Assembly (NCBI RefSeq): GCF_900496995.4
Contig: NC_044027.1
Coordinates: 15,958,743-16,022,742, forward strand
Length of the DNA: 64,000 nt
Direction of reading: 5' to 3'
Source: Aquila chrysaetos chrysaetos
Taxonomy: Eukaryota > Chordata > Aves > Accipitriformes > Accipitridae
Part shown: positions 1 to 14,322 of the stretch, in pieces
Numbering within the stretch: the stretch's first letter is position 1
Layout: the number at the start of each line of letters is the position of its first letter
The notes under the pieces: model-generated
Told to the model about the DNA's origin: nothing
What the model saw: only the letters and a program-made list of their open reading frames with translations
Databases searched by the model: none
Made by a program: the position numbers and the translations under genes

Positions 1-3000
1 GCTGGGCTTGGTGAGTCCTGCTCATCGCCCAGCCAGCGCTGGCCCCGCTCCCTCCTGGCCTCCTCAGCTGGGCTGAGTCATTCGCACAGGAGCCAGAGCC
101 AGCCGAGACACTGGGGTTAGACGGGTCTCACACACACACGGACCCTTCGTGCTGCTCGCAGTCAGAGCTGGGCACCTTCCCAAAATGCTGGGGCAGAGCG
201 TGGGACTGCAGCGGGGTCCAGCCCTTCGTTCCCCGGAGAAATGCAAGGGTGAGAAAACCAGTGTTTACATGCTGCGGGAATGGGAGCTAATGGACAAGCC
301 TGGAACAAGACCAGATAGGAACGAACCCACCATAAAATAAGTTTTTACTGGAAATTAGACAGATTTTTCGAGCACCATATGGCTGAGATGAGCAGCAGCA
401 AGGACACAGAGGGCAGCACTGCAGCAGCCCCAGGAACGGCTTCAGAGGGGAGGAGATACAGCTAAAGCACATGGACAAAGAAGTATTTCCAGGGTCATCT
501 CCTAGCTTCTGGCTGACAGCATATTGGCAACTGTCTGGCTCTCTTCATGGCAGAAAGGTAGTGCCACAGCCCAGGAAACACCCTGGCATGGCCAGTCACT
601 GCCCCTCTACATACATGATGTCTTGGTGACTCAATAAAATGTGCGCTCCCATGGAGGGCAGTCCCACATTTCACGCTGTCATCACCAGCAGCAAAATTTG
701 CCCCTAGCATGGGCAGCACCCACAGCTCTGGTTCCAGGAAAGGTGATTCAAATCCATGCTTCAGCCCCAGCTCAGGTTACTCACCTCCCCACAACAGGTC
801 GGCAGAGCACAGCTTTCCAATAACAACTTTCCAGTAACGAGCTGGGCTTGGCCAGCTGGGATTGCACTATCCAGTAGGCCTAAGGGACTGTCCTGAAAAG
901 GACACAGATTTCACACTCAAGTGCCAGAGTCTCCAAGGGCTACCATCCCCAGGAACCTACTTATCATCCTGTTCAGCAGCTAATCTTTCCCATGGGAACA
1001 GGAGTTACTGCAAAGGTGGTGTGGAGGTCTAGGAGTCGCATCATCTGCTGGTGCCTGGGTCTGCAGGGCTCCGCCGGACCTCACGGCAACAGCAAGGGAT
1101 AGATGGCACAGGTTGCTACCCCAGAGCACACATTTCTGGCAGGGCCTCAGTCCGTTCTGCCGGTCTCCAGAGCCCAGCGACCTCCCACCAGGCAGCCATA
1201 AAGATGCCAAAGGGATAGCCCTTCTGGAAAAGTCACAAACCACACAGGCAGACAGCAAAGGAAAGCAAAACTACAAGTGCAGGGTCCCAGGAGAGGTGCC
1301 AGGCAGAGCAGCAGCAGCAGAGGTTGGACAAAAGAACACCCGTTCTGGAGAATGGTCTCAGACAAACAGCAATGGGACACAGTGGATGGGGTCTGATGGG
1401 ACATGAAAGCTGCTGTATGTGGAAGGCTTTGGCCAACGGTAACCAGCCAGATGTTGTGGGCATTCACACAGTCCCAGAGACAGCGTGAAACCTTCCCCTC
1501 CTCACCAGGGGCCAGCTCATGCATGCCCACCCACCAGTCTCCCCAGACACCTGCATAAGTCACTGGGGAATGCAACGGTCCTTCAACAGAAACCAGCAAA
1601 GTGGTTTTGAACAATTTTCCATTGGGACGTTTTCAGCAGAAGTGCAAGGCAAAGATTCCTCCGTCATCAAACCAGCCCAGACAGGACGATCCTACGCGGA
1701 TTTTTGAACGACAGCCTCATCCTACTCCTCCTCCAGTCTGGCTGGCATGAGTGGAAACCGTGCTACGATCCCAGATCCTCCAGTAACAGCAGCCGATCAC
1801 CTTGAACATACTGCTGCATCGGTAACAGAAAAGCCATCCCCACAAGCACAGGACTAACTGCTGGAGCCCAACAGCAGCACATGCCAGCCCAAGGAGCAGA
1901 AAAGCCCTGCAAGGGGTGGAGGAGAAATCTCCCCCTGGTATCACCCTTACCCCAGCGGCCACTTCTCGCAGACAGGGAAGCCCCAGCACAATCACTGATG
2001 CTTCCCCATTTCATTTTGCACTGGAGCTTTATTGTTTCTTGCACATCCAGCTGAGCAGATAAAGCCCATCATGAGACCTCACTGCTTAGCAACCATTACT
2101 GGAAAAACACTGTTTTCCAGTAACAATCTGGGCAGAACAGAGCAACTGCAGCACAAATAAATTGTGATCCCTATGCCAGATGCATCCTGCTCCCAACTGC
2201 TCTACTGCTGCCTCAGGGAGAGGCGGACTGCTGCACTGGGAAGTGCATCCATTCCTTAAAGTCTGAACAGCCTCTGCTACCCTGCAAGCACATTGTTTTG
2301 GGCATGCCATGATGGACCACAACTGAATCTCTGCATAGGTGGATGCAGGTTTCAGTGACAAACTCATGCACAGGAGGCTCTTAGTACCCAGCATAGCTGC
2401 AATGGCATAAACATTCAGAATGCTCCAAGAACCAGCGACCAACCTCTCCACCACATTGGTCATTTCTTACACCAAGTGACTCACAAGGACAAAGGCGCAC
2501 ATAAGGAAGGCTGACTCCAATGCTTGATGCAGTCAAGCATCAAAGGCTTCCACAAAATGAAAGAAATTCCACAGAAATAACAATGGCTAGTTTGTTTTTC
2601 AAAGGAAATTGCAACTCCATGTATTGTCCACAAGCCCAAACATCACGGCATCCTGCACATGCACGAGAATGGTGTACTTGAGAGAAATGACACAAAACTG
2701 ACTAGTTTATTTTTACTGTGCGAGGCTGATAGAAAGGCAAAGAGGAAACAAAGCAGCATGACAAGTGAAAGGCAAATGGAAAATCCCAACAGCTCTTCCC
2801 CTTTGATACTTATCAGTAATAGAAAGAGGAAATCTACTTTCAAAAACAGAAATCCCAACCTGATAGCATCCCTCTGAAGAAATCTGGCATTTACAAAAAG
2901 CCTACGGGTGGATTTAGAGAGGCAGAGAGAGGCACAGACATGAAGGTGGATGCCTAGTGGGACTTCCAGGAGACCATGAGCAGGTAGGATACCCATTTCT

Positions 3001-6000
3001 CAGTGAAAAATCAAAGGCACCTTGGTATCTAAGCTCATGGGTGCTTCTGTATATCCCAATTGAAATCCATCCGTCTTGTCCCAAATGAGTTATGAGAACA
3101 AATCCCATTGATTTGTATCTGCACCCTTGGTTTTCGGCATTTATTTGAAGAAGCTGCCCTTGTTCCCTCAAAGTTACTCCTGATAGTGGCCACAGCCTGC
3201 GCCGCACTTCGTGCCTCTGGAAAGCCCGTCTGGCATTCAGCATCCTGAGCCGAATAAAATTCCCATGCTCCTCTGAATAGATACATATGCAAAATTAATT
3301 TGCAATCAAGCTCGCGCGAAGCATAAGACGGCCTTTTAATAGGTGCAGAACAGCAATTACCAATGCAAAGTGAAAGCCAACAAGCATTAAACAGGGGTGG
3401 GAGAAAACCAATTAGTTTTCTTGGGATTCCTCCACACATTTGCCACTTGAAGGATTTCAATTTTCACGCTCCCCTGGGGGCTGAGAGAGCACCCTGGGAG
3501 CCATCCTGTCCCTGTGGGGAGGGGATGGGGATGCTTCCCCACGGCCTCCCCCTCCGTGGTCCCCATGATGCGGCTGTGCTGGACCGGTCTCCATGGAGAC
3601 GGTCACTGCAGCAACGGAGACCAGAGGTGCAGCTCATGGGGTTGCAAGAGGATGCAAATGAGACCGAGGACTTCTCCCCCATAGGAATCGGACTGTCAGG
3701 CACCCACACACCTCCTTTCTGCTTCCGAGACCTTCCCTGCATCAGCAGGATAAAAGGGCTCTGCTGCTTGAAATCCAGCTGCCTCGTCCCGTGCTGAAAG
3801 CGCTTTATCCTGTTGAAATCAGTCCCATGGGAGCTAGTAATATTGAGCTGTCACAGTGGGTATGGCATCGGGAGGGAGCCGAGCTCGAGGCTGTCATGGC
3901 AACAGTTTATTGAGTTTCCATAATCGCCCTCCCCCTGGAGATGGGGACAGAGCCCAGGCCAGGGGCACTAATGCAGCAGCCCCCAGGTGCACACAGCTGA
4001 GGAGCCCAGGGTGGGCAGAGCTGCTCAAGGAGGGGTACCCGCCACTCCGGCCACGATGCCACCAGCCATTGCACAACTGCCCGTGCACCAGGCGGAGGAA
4101 GGACCCCATTCCTGGGCAGACATCATGGAGCAGCTTCCCAGTCCCTCCTGCCCCAAGTGGCACCAGCACCCCGTACCACCACGCTGCTGGAGGGCAAGGA
4201 GGACAGTCACCATGTAACTCCCTGCAGTTCATAGCTGCCCCCCCCATCCCTTCCTCATTCATGCCAAAACTAATCTCAGTTTCCCCACTAGACTGAGCCC
4301 ATTTAGCAACATCCCCCCAGTCTCCCCAACCCATGTGCGGCCACTCTGTGCTGCCAGAGCAACCTGGGCACAGCTCTCAGGCAGGGAAATCCCTGGCACA
4401 AGGCTTGCACGTGTTTTGGGCATATGTTGCTGGGATGACTGTATTCATGCACGGGTGCCCAACTTCCCAGGCTGGGCATATACGGCAGGCTTAGGAGCTG
4501 GGGGCTGCAGAGGTACTAGTGCGGGAGGATGCCACAAACTGCCACGTGCCCATCATGGCTGTTCCCTGCCAACTCCGAATGCAAGGAAAAGCCCCATCAT
4601 CTCTCAAAACATCTTCCTATCAAGGGGACCAACAGCACTCCAGCACAGAGAGATTTAAGAAAGACCAGGGCCAAGAATAAGCTCCCAAACGTCAGCACAC
4701 CCTGGCTCCTCTAGGGCCAGCTCCGGACCATGCCCTGGCAGCGCAGCCAGCCATCTCGCTGGGACTCAGGTGGGCACAGCGCAGGGCACAACAGAGCTCA
4801 GCTGTCCCCACGCCAGCTCAGCAGCACAACTAGGCGCTTCCTACTGCAAACTAAATCTTTGCCAGAGAAGAGAAAGGTGTTGGGGGAAACAGAGAGCTTA
4901 AGTACCTGCAAGCCATGACAATCCCCGCTGTTACCAATTGTAATTTCTCCACAGGGGTTTATTCCACCTGCCAACCAGGCCAGAGCAGCAGCCATCTGCG
5001 ATGAGAGACCAGGCTGGCAGCAAGGCCAGGGCACCTCTCCGGGCATATGTCTGCATGCATCCAGGCCTGCATGCAAACAGGGGGCACACGGATGTGATGT
5101 ACAGCACAACATACTACCTGGAGCATTTGCCAGAGACAGAGCATCCACTAATTCACCCACTTGGCTGAGCCTACAGCACTGGGCAGGGTTGTTTCCTTCG
5201 GCATATTTTCCAGGGCTTAGCTGAAGCTTAAACAAACCCGAAGGAACCCGAGGTTCCTGTCCCCCCACCCCTGGAGCCTGCTCTCGTCTGCAGGACACCG
5301 TGCTGCGGAGTCTAAAACTGTCTCAGCTCCTCATGCATACTTTAGCCTACATAACACATGGCCAAGAGGTTATCTGCAGATCCACATCACTGCTCCGTGT
5401 CACTTGGCAGGCAATGCAGCTTGGAGGTTTCCAGCCCCACACACTAAGCCAAAGGCTCTCCTGATCCTCCCTCTTTGTGCTTGCTTTGCAGGCTAGGGGG
5501 TTTAAAGAAGTTTCCACCATGTGCAGTCCCCCCCTGCCAGCTTGTGCTAGCCATGGGGATGGGAAACGCTTGTTGCACGGCCAGATTCCTGAAGCAGGTT
5601 GACTTTCCTGGAAGTTTCCTTCAGGGCTCCCGTTCAGCTGCTCCCCACTCTCCCGATACAACAGTGAAGGGTTTGACATCGCTTCCTCGGCTGCGAGGGG
5701 AGCTGATGCCTTTTGCAGACCTCTCCCAAGAGGCATGGCCCTGGATCAGAGAGGGAGAGGCAATTCAGTCTGGACCACCCTCTTAGGAGGGTGAGGAGGG
5801 CAAGGACATGGCAGGGTGGGACTGACCAAACCCCAAGGCTGTCAGCTTCGGTGGACACAGTCCAGAGAGCGCAGAGCCCCTTCCCTGACCTCCCCGAGAT
5901 TTGCTGCTGGACCTCAGCTTTCCCAGGCCTGGCCCCCACGCAGCACAGACGTGCAGCCTACCACGGAGGGGGCTGCACCCCCCCGGCCCCATCCCCTGCC

Positions 6001-9000
6001 AGCTCTGCAGCCCCTTGGGGGCTGGGAGCCCGCTGCATTTTGGGGATGGCGAGTTGTGAGCTCACTTTACATTGCACAGATTAACGAGCCCTCCCACTAA
6101 CCTGTTGTCTCCAGATGCTTTCTTACAGCAGGGAGGCGGGCGAAGTCCCCTCAGGCATTGCAGAGCAGCGCCTACTCTCAGCTTTTAGGCCAAGCCACCA
6201 TTTTTGGCTGGAGAAAGGGAAAATGCCTGGGTTTCCCGCACCAGCCCAGCAGTAGACATGGGAGCTGGGGAACACCATCCAGCGTTTTGGGACACACAGC
6301 TGGCACCACAGGGCTGCATCGGCATCCTGACTGCCCATGTGGTCCCAGGCACCGCACCGACCAGGACCCCTGCAGCCGGAGAAACATGTGGCCAGCACTG
6401 GCGGACCAAAAGCATCCTCTGCGTTTGCAGGAGACCCCACCAGAGTGGCACCCAGCACGGGAGGTAGTACGTCCTCCCTCCAGCACCGTACCAGTCTCTC
6501 ACCACACACCCAGCACAGCCATCTAGTGACTGTGCTGTAAATCGGATGAAACTCAGCCCTGGAGGCCCACCATTGATTTCCGTTGCCTAACGACAGGAAA
6601 GCTTTATAATCCTATTAACTAAACACCCTTTCAGGCAGCACTGGGAACAGCGCAAAGGGGAGTTGTATAAGCAGTTAGAGCCACCCAGTGCAGTGGCTGG
6701 CTCCGATAGGTGCTGGGTGAATTCCCCAAAAGCAGGGCTTCAACACCCGCAGCGGCAGGTGCAGTGTCGGTGGTGGCCCCCCCAAAGACATGCTGGATCC
6801 TACCAAGAAACACACGCTTCGGCTGCAGGTCGCTGGCCAGAGAGCAAAGGAGCTAGGAGGCCTTGCACAGGAAAATGGTGCCCGCACATGCAAACTTGCA
6901 GGACTTGGCCCCTGAAATATTGATGAATATCATCGCATTTCAATCTCTTCCTAATTACCACCACCCTGGTCATACATATGGATGTTTCCCAGCAAAGATA
7001 CACTGCTTTGGCCAAAATATATAAACATTTCATGGAAGAATGTGAATTTCATTGCAACTTCCTAAGGAGAAGGGATACATTTCAGAATACTTCTATTTGC
7101 AAAACGTTTCAAGATTGCATCCCTCCCCCCTAGTTTGCAATGACAGCCAGTGTGGAAAAAAAAAATAAAAATCAAGCTTGCAGAGGATTTAAAAATCCCA
7201 ATTTCTCACCCAGCCCCAAGTACCCCAGAGCCATGCTGCATTTCTGTACAAGGATGAGAAACCTCCACACTCCGGAGAGCTCCGAGAAAACGCTGCTGAG
7301 CCACACGCAGGGACAGAGACCAGAGCAGCCGTGGGTACTGTGGCCAGACCTCCCACCAAGTGCCACAGGAGGGGCTTGTGCCACCGTGCAAAATACAAAT
7401 GCCTGACTGATGCCTCATTCAACTAAAACCCCTTTGGGTCCAGATCCCCTCTAAATGGCATGGTCAGGATAGCTGCAGCGGTTAGCCTGAAGAGGAGGGT
7501 CTGTGCTGTGACAGGAGGGAGATAAATGCCTTTCCACCAGCGGAAATGCACCTTCCCCAGACTGTGGAAGCATTTATCAGTCATCTCCCCTTCCCTTCCC
7601 TTTAATTAGTAATTCACACAGCATTGCAAATTGCTAGGCCTAATATTTTCCACAACGGGTTATGAATGCAGAGGCACAGGACGAACTCTTTGTCAGGGGA
7701 CACGATCCTGCAGGCATCCCCGTCAGTGCCACGCGCAGTGACGGAGCAGGAGACTGGTCACAGTTCTCCTGAACAAAACCCTTCCCCCTTTTAGTGCTTA
7801 TCCCACTGGGGGCAAAATAAACTGCCCTCCATGAGCACTGGGGAAGGAGCGTGTCCGATTGCCCTGTACTGGGACAAGGCTGTGGGGCCACGGGCTCTGG
7901 CTTGCAAACCCACCACACCAAGGCACAGCACTTGCACCAGCCTCCTTATTTTGGTGCCACGAGGACAGCACAGCTACCAGAAGCGCCTGCCTGTCACCAT
8001 GGAAATGCTGAACAGGAGGGTTTGAAGCCTGCTGGGACTTTCAACCTCTGCCAAGCAAAACAGGGCCCTTAAACAACCACAAGCCCTGCATGTTTGTATG
8101 AGGAAAAGACTCGTGCTCTCCTTAGCCTGCTGGGCATAAGGCAGCTAATGTGGGACTTCTCCCAGGGAAACAGCCACTTGAAGGAAGGACATCCTCCCTG
8201 CTCCTCCAGCCTCCGCACAGGCAGAGCTCGGACCCATCCCTCAGCTGTTCCTGCCCTGCACCAGCTGCCCCCTCCCGACGTGCACCCACCAGATCTGCTC
8301 CGCAGACAGCCCACAGCTCAGGCAACAGTGGTTGTCTGGTTCTGCACAGCCAATGCTTTTGCACGCCTCAACCACCACTGCCGTGGGAAGAATCCTCCAT
8401 CCCCTCCCAGCAGACCTGACCACTGGCCCTCCCCCTGGGGCTCCCCAACCTCCTTGGAGAGGGGCTAGAAAGCAGCCAAGGGCTGGCCATATTCCTGTTC
8501 CCCACAATTCAGAGCAGAGCACGCAGCAGCAGCCACCCTGACCAGAGCGCTCCCGCCTGCTCTGGACCTTGCTGCACCATCCCGGCCACCCATCAACCGT
8601 TTTTCACGCCGGGGGCATCTCCTCCCTAGGGAAGCAAACAGCCATGACCGCATGGGACACAGCACTGAGCAGGATGGGCAGGAAACACACGGTGGGAAAT
8701 CCGCTGTGAGAGGGAGGCAGTGGGGCCAAAAAAGCAGGGCAGGGTGGCTGCCAGAGATTTCAAAGGGGCCTGCGGGCTGCCCTGTGAAATGACCCTGACC
8801 TCCCCATCCCGTGCCGACAGCCCGCATGGAGCCAGGCAGGCTCCTTCGGCGCTGAACATGGCCTTTGCAGTGTTTGCTTCCTGCCTTCAGGCCAGGCAGG
8901 GCGTTTATAGCAAGGGAGTGGGAAACAGATTGGGACCGCATGGAAGAGGAAAGATAAAAAAGAACAGCGGATGTCCTGAGAAACCCACGAGGGTCCAAGT

Positions 9001-12000
9001 CAGACAGAGCTTTCAGGGTAGTATCAGCCAGCACGTGCCTTCGGGAAGGCTGCGAGCAGGTTCACATGGGCACATATAGTGAATCCTGGGCAGAGGGAGA
9101 GCATCACACCTAGGCTGCGCCAGCAACCTGTGCCCTAGCTGCCCATCCACTCCTCTGATAATGCCAGGAGTGCTTCTTCAGTCACACAGGTGATCCCTCC
9201 TAACAGCGCTGGTCAGCCTACAGCAGTCAATATCTGCACCACACCTCACATATTTTCTCTCCTCCCTCCTCCCTTTCTTTTCTAGGCCCTAAAGGGAAGC
9301 GTGGAGCCTTATCTGGGATGCTTTGACATCCCAGAGCTCTGGCACCACATCTAAAGCCTCTCTGATTTTCTCCAGATCCTACACAGAAGCAGGACAGACC
9401 AAAGGAGGGCTTCTCCACCCTCTCCAAGCTGCAGCAGGCAAGCAACCCATCGGGGCACCGCTGCACCCCTTCCTTCCCCCCCCCCCCCTCACCCTGCCTC
9501 TTTCCTTCCTTCCCCCCAGCTTTGAAATCTCCAGACAGGGTGGTGAAGGACATTGTATTGCAGCTACAGCTACTCCAGGGAGCACGCAACATTCACCAGC
9601 CCCAAGCGCAGGAGGGCAGGAGCCTGCGGGGCTGTGCCGGAGCACAGCTTAGCGAGCCCAGGAGCACGGGGCAGCTGTAAATCTTTGCAGTGGATGAACT
9701 CCTGCTGCACTCCCAGGCCTCGAGGGAGCGGGAACTCTGTCCTGGAAGCCTGTGATCCCCCGGCACGCCACCACCGAGCAGACTTTGACGTCAGCTCATG
9801 TCTACAAATATTGTCTTTGACCCAAGGCCAAAACTTGCAATGCAGGGGAAAATCAGTGGAGAAAACAAATATCCGCAGAGATAGCCCGCAGAGAGCCCGC
9901 TCCAAGAGTGCTGGGTGGCAAGGGGCAGAGGACTGAGGGCGAATGCACAGGCACACCCAGGGTGACTTGGGAGCCAAAAGGTCCCCAAGAAATCAAGTTA
10001 TTTAAAATGCAAATCCCCAGGGAAAACAGATGGGTGAACCCTCACTACAGGTCACGCAGGCTGGACTCGGGCAGTCCCAGCAGGAAAACCTTCTAACATC
10101 TGGAGGCTCCGCCGCTGCCAGCAGATCCTGCAGCAGGCAGGGGCTGGACCCAGACAGAGCAAACTGGATATTTGGGAGACAGCTCAGCACCCAAACAGCT
10201 GGCTGCCACGGCCACTCCTGAATGCCCGGTGCTGCTCCAGCCACTGGGGCAGCAACACAGCGTGTTCAACCACACTGCCCCATGCACGTATTTAAATACT
10301 ACTACACCAACACTAACAGCACAGATGTGGCAGCCTGGAAAGCAGCAAAGGCACCTCTCCCAGCCACTGCTGATGGAAAGGTCACGCGTTTGCCTGTTGT
10401 TTACTGAGTGCTAGGGAAAGCTGGGGGATGGGTTGACTGTTGACAGTGGGAACAAGCACAAAAGGGAGCTGTGGATCAGGGCTTTCTTTTTATAGGAGGG
10501 ACCAGCGATTGACATGGCCTTGCTAAGGACTCATAGCAGGCCCACGGTGGCTTTGGGATTGTACCTCAGGTCTCCAAGGATGAGGCTGGCTCATATTACT
10601 CATCACCAAGAAGCCAAACACAGCTCCTCCTTGGTGAGCGAGACGCAAGCACCAAGCTCCACTGAGCAGATCCGCTCCCCGCAGCGGAGCCCAGCCTGTC
10701 ATTCGTGCCCCTTTCCAAGAGAGCCAGGCGCCTGCCATGCCCCGGCTCCCATCACCACCGACCCTTCTCAGCACTGATGAAGGCAAAACCCAAGGCAATA
10801 ACTCATAGGGAAACCAACAGTGCCATCTGCTGCTCAGCCCCGCTCGGCCCCAAGCAGCCGGACAGCCTGCAGCCTGCCCACACAAGGCATTCGCACAGGC
10901 TTACGCAGCTCGCACCAGTCACAACAGCACGCAAAATGCATCCCCAACCAGCACCAAGCCAGGCACGGAGGCAGCAGCAAGCATCGCTGCAGTGGGAAGG
11001 CAACCCTGCAGCAGTGCTGATGGCCACCCGCAGCTGAATGACTGGCGACAGCCTCTGGTTTGCACAGAAGAGCGAAGGACAGCAGGACGGGGAGGTGGAG
11101 CGGAACAGGAGAGTGTCCCAGAGCCCATTTAGTGACTGCAGCGTGTGAAGGAGATGGAGGAATAAACAAGCTTACTTGGGAAAAGCAGGCAAACAACCCC
11201 TCTCCTCCATCAGCACCCTGCAGGTGAAGCACATCTTCCAGCCTCTACAGGCAAGGTGAAGGGGGAAGAGGCAAACAGCCCCTAACACTCACCAAGCCTT
11301 GGCAACCTAGCTGACGCCATCCTGAACATCTCCTTTGGAGAGAAATCCCAGATTCTGGCACTAGATACCATGCACTCCCACATGTACTTTGTCACCCTGA
11401 TATCCCAGGGAAACTCCAGGTAGTGGAACACCTGGGAGAGCAGGGTCAGCCTGAGGGAGCTAAGAGCAGTTTCTCTGCACCTCCAGCCCCAGCAGCTGTG
11501 TGTAGTTGCCAATTAGCCAGCCCCGCTCCACAAGTGATTGCAGTTTGGTGGCAGGTGAAGCAGCTCCTCTGCATGTACCGCCTGGAAAGCATGCTGGCAT
11601 CCTCCATGAGACATGTGTTGCTATAGCAATGGGAAAGGTATCAGAAGCAAAACCGGCATTGATGGATAGTGCAGACTGCTTTTAAGGTTACCACACAAGA
11701 TCAGGACCCCTGCTTTTCCAGGTCCAGTAGCCAGGCACCGTACAGGGAATGGCAGAGCGAGAACACTGTGAGGAACTGAAAAACACAACCCCAAAGATGC
11801 CCAGAATAAACACAGTTCTGAAAAGCCCCTCCTTTCTTCATATAAAGGGTCATCTCAAAGCAAACTGACCCCAAAGATAATAAACTACAATGAACTACAG
11901 GATGTCAAATCAATCATTACAATATCCCAGAGATTTATTCTGGAGCCTGCAGCAGTCGCTGCATCCTCTGTTCACGTCTGATCAGCCCTATCTGCAGGCA

Positions 12001-14304
12001 CATACACACATGCATGAGTGGGAGCTCCAGATGGAGCAGCTGAAGCATGCTGAGGAGGGACTCTGCATCTCTCCACCCGCTTCCTCCCAGACCCTGCTGC
12101 CAGCTGGACTCTCGCTTGCTGTCACTTGTTGCCAACTCGCCCTCCTACCCGTGGCAGAGCACCACCAAGAGTTAACTCCCAGCCATTGGAGACACTTCAG
12201 ACACAGCTCCCTTCTCTGCCTCAGAGCAGATGACAGACACAAAAACAAATTCAGCTCCAGCCTTGCCTGCCTGCACTCAGGCACTCTGCGTCCTGCTCTC
12301 AGCCAGCCCCAAGACTGCTTGTCCGCCATCTGCTCCCTTCTCCAGCCCAAACAGCCAGTAAGGGAGAGAGGGGACGAGTCTGCAGCTCTGGGAGCTTGGT
12401 TCAGGATGGAAGCCACCTTCTGAACTAGCTCACATGCAGCTTTCGGTTTTAAAGGCTGAAATTCACCCTTGCACATGAACCTTTGTTTTCACATGTCATG
12501 ACACCCTGAACAACACACCTGCAGCAATTAAATCAGAGATTTAAAAAAAATCTTGTTTGCTCAGCTTATTTACTTTGCAGCACTCAGTTTTCCCAGTTGT
12601 TTGTGTGGGTCTTTCCCTTAGCAACCAGGGAGAGAAACATTTATGAGGCATGAAAAATGTAGCTGTACAGCCATAAGAACTGGCAGGGTGCGGCTGTGGG
12701 TGCAGCTGGAAATTCCTCTTAACTGGTAGTCACAAATGACGGGACTTCAATGAATTGCACCCCTTAAATAGCAAAGTGGTTCATCCTCTTCAAGCAGGAC
12801 ATGTAGGCGGAATCAGGACTTCTAACCTGTGCTCTCCATGATAACATCCACCATGCAGGATCCTAAGGCTTGTAACAAATACCTCTACATGCCTCAGTTT
12901 ACCCATATATAAAATGGGGGCAACTATAAAAAGTGATGGGAAGGCTAAAGTTGAGACCTTAGTACAAAGCACTCCATAGGAATGCAACATGGAAGGGAGA
13001 CTGAGCTCTGGACACCTTTTTCTAGACAGCTTTACACCTAATAATTTTCTGGATCTCCCAGCAAGATTATTCTCCCCAGTCCACAGCCATGGTGGCAGAG
13101 TACTCTTATTCTTGACCCTTGGCAGGGTCAGGATCCAAACCCTGGTATTTTGGTTGCCAATCCCCTTTTCCAAAGGGACACACCACATCCAGCATGCATG
13201 CATACTGGCACTAGCTCCTGCCTCACACACTTACCCCCAACAGACCTAATTTAGCTCTTGTTTATAGGGCTGGATCAAGCCAAATGAGGCCCAGACCAAA
13301 TGGACCCACTGGGTGCAGGAGGCGGCTCTGGTATGCACATTTTCCAGTCCAAAAATGGATCCCAGCCCACTTTTCCACCACAGCATCAGCCCTTCCCTTT
13401 ATTCATTCTTGGGCTCCCAGAAGCCATCACTGCCCACTTACCTTCCCACCACCACCACCACCAGGGCAGCAGCACAGACCCCCCTTCCCTTCCCAGGGTT
13501 GGGGTCGGGAGGGGAACATGGGAAGGGGAATAGAAAGTATCAAGTCAGGGGAGCATCAGGACCAGAGAGCCACATTCTGATGAGACCCCCAAATTTCATG
13601 CGTTTGCTTCATCCTCCCCTGCCCCAAAAGCACTTGTGGGTTTCTGAGTGTAGAGCTTTTGTCCACCTCAGCTCCATTTAGCTTCATTTAGCCTCATAAA
13701 CACACCAGGCAGAGATAAGGGACGTCCTGGTGCCCCTTGGCCTAAGCGCTGCCTGGAGAGCTGCAGCCCTGGCTTGCTGGCACAGCATGCAGCAGCTTTG
13801 CAGCCTGCCAGCAGCCACACAGCTCCGTAACGGCTGCAGCGTCGCACCGGCAGCTAGACCCTGTCCCAAACTGTCTTCCTTTCGTTCCCAATCCTTCATC
13901 CCCACTTCTACTAGCCGCACTTATCCATTACACAAAAAAAAACAAACAAAAAAAGAGATTCCCCCCCCTGCAAAGGCTGCTGCTTCTCCTCTGCCAAAGC
14001 TCACGCAGCAGACCAGAGGTCTGGACTGCTAGCACGTAGTGTCCCCCTAGACCAGCAGGCAGCAGGGGACAGGCACTTGCAGGTACAGACCCCAAGGAAA
14101 TCACCGACAGAGCCCACCCGCTCCCTGGCACCGCACATGCATTAGTCACCCGTCGCGGACACGCGTGGGCCGCCGTCAACCCCCTCTAGCCGGGGTGCCG
14201 AAGGGGACCGAGCCCGGCCGCCCCCGCAGCAGCGCACCGGAGCTCGGGGGTACCGCGAAAGTGCTCCGGAGAGACAAAGCCGATGGGTGAAAAGCACAAC
14301 TCAC
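1..14304 (-). other. RALGDS: RALGDS intron 1 (5' part of the gene; no exon found)
   Basis: This GC-rich stretch lies downstream, on the minus strand, of the RALGDS exon at 14305-14322 and is read as its first intron, which continues past the left end. The expected second exon, beginning with residues like SSTQEIGEEL followed by the Ras-exchanger N-motif, was looked for on both strands and not seen. The many open frames here lack splice context and family resemblance, and reflect low stop-codon density in GC-rich DNA. Contents noted are a MIR-like SINE at about 12.8-13.0 kb and short homopolymer runs, for example C-runs near 9478-9489. The intron assignment is inference from the exon and gene order. 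Confidence 0.7.
12800..12985 (+). repeat. MIR-like ancient SINE fragment
   Basis: The stretch containing GCCTCAGTTTACCCATAT followed by AAAATGGGGGCAACTA matches the diagnostic MIR/CORE-SINE core (CCTCAGTTT...AAAATGGGG). It is followed by degenerate tail sequence (AAAGCACTCC). Ends are approximate. Confidence 0.65.
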
Positions 14305-14322
14305 CTGAGTGTCGATCATCAT
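14305..14322 (-). CDS. RALGDS: RALGDS first coding exon (partial gene, rest beyond left end)
   Basis: RALGDS is a guanine-nucleotide exchange factor that activates RalA/RalB and is a Ras effector at membranes. Only six codons are visible: MMIDTQ, followed at once by a consensus donor GTGAGT. One human RALGDS isoform begins MMVDCQ before the next exon (SSTQEIGEE), so length, phase 0 and sequence all fit. The exon sits in a strong CpG island and the gene is the expected neighbour of GBGT1 (RALGDS-GBGT1 in human, same relative orientation). The catalytic CDC25 and Ras-association domains are not in the window. The frame is open far upstream of the ATG, so a longer N-terminus cannot be excluded, but the double ATG with CACG before it is the best start. 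The identification rests on a very short peptide plus synteny. Confidence 0.8.

Noticed and set aside
8465-9034. 189-codon minus-strand open frame in the RALGDS intron
   Set aside because: No splice context, no recognisable domain, and GC-rich composition with other open frames overlapping.
11890-12423. 177-codon plus-strand open frame
   Set aside because: No recognisable family, no Kozak or exon structure, and low-complexity Leu/Ser/Gln content. It is treated as chance.
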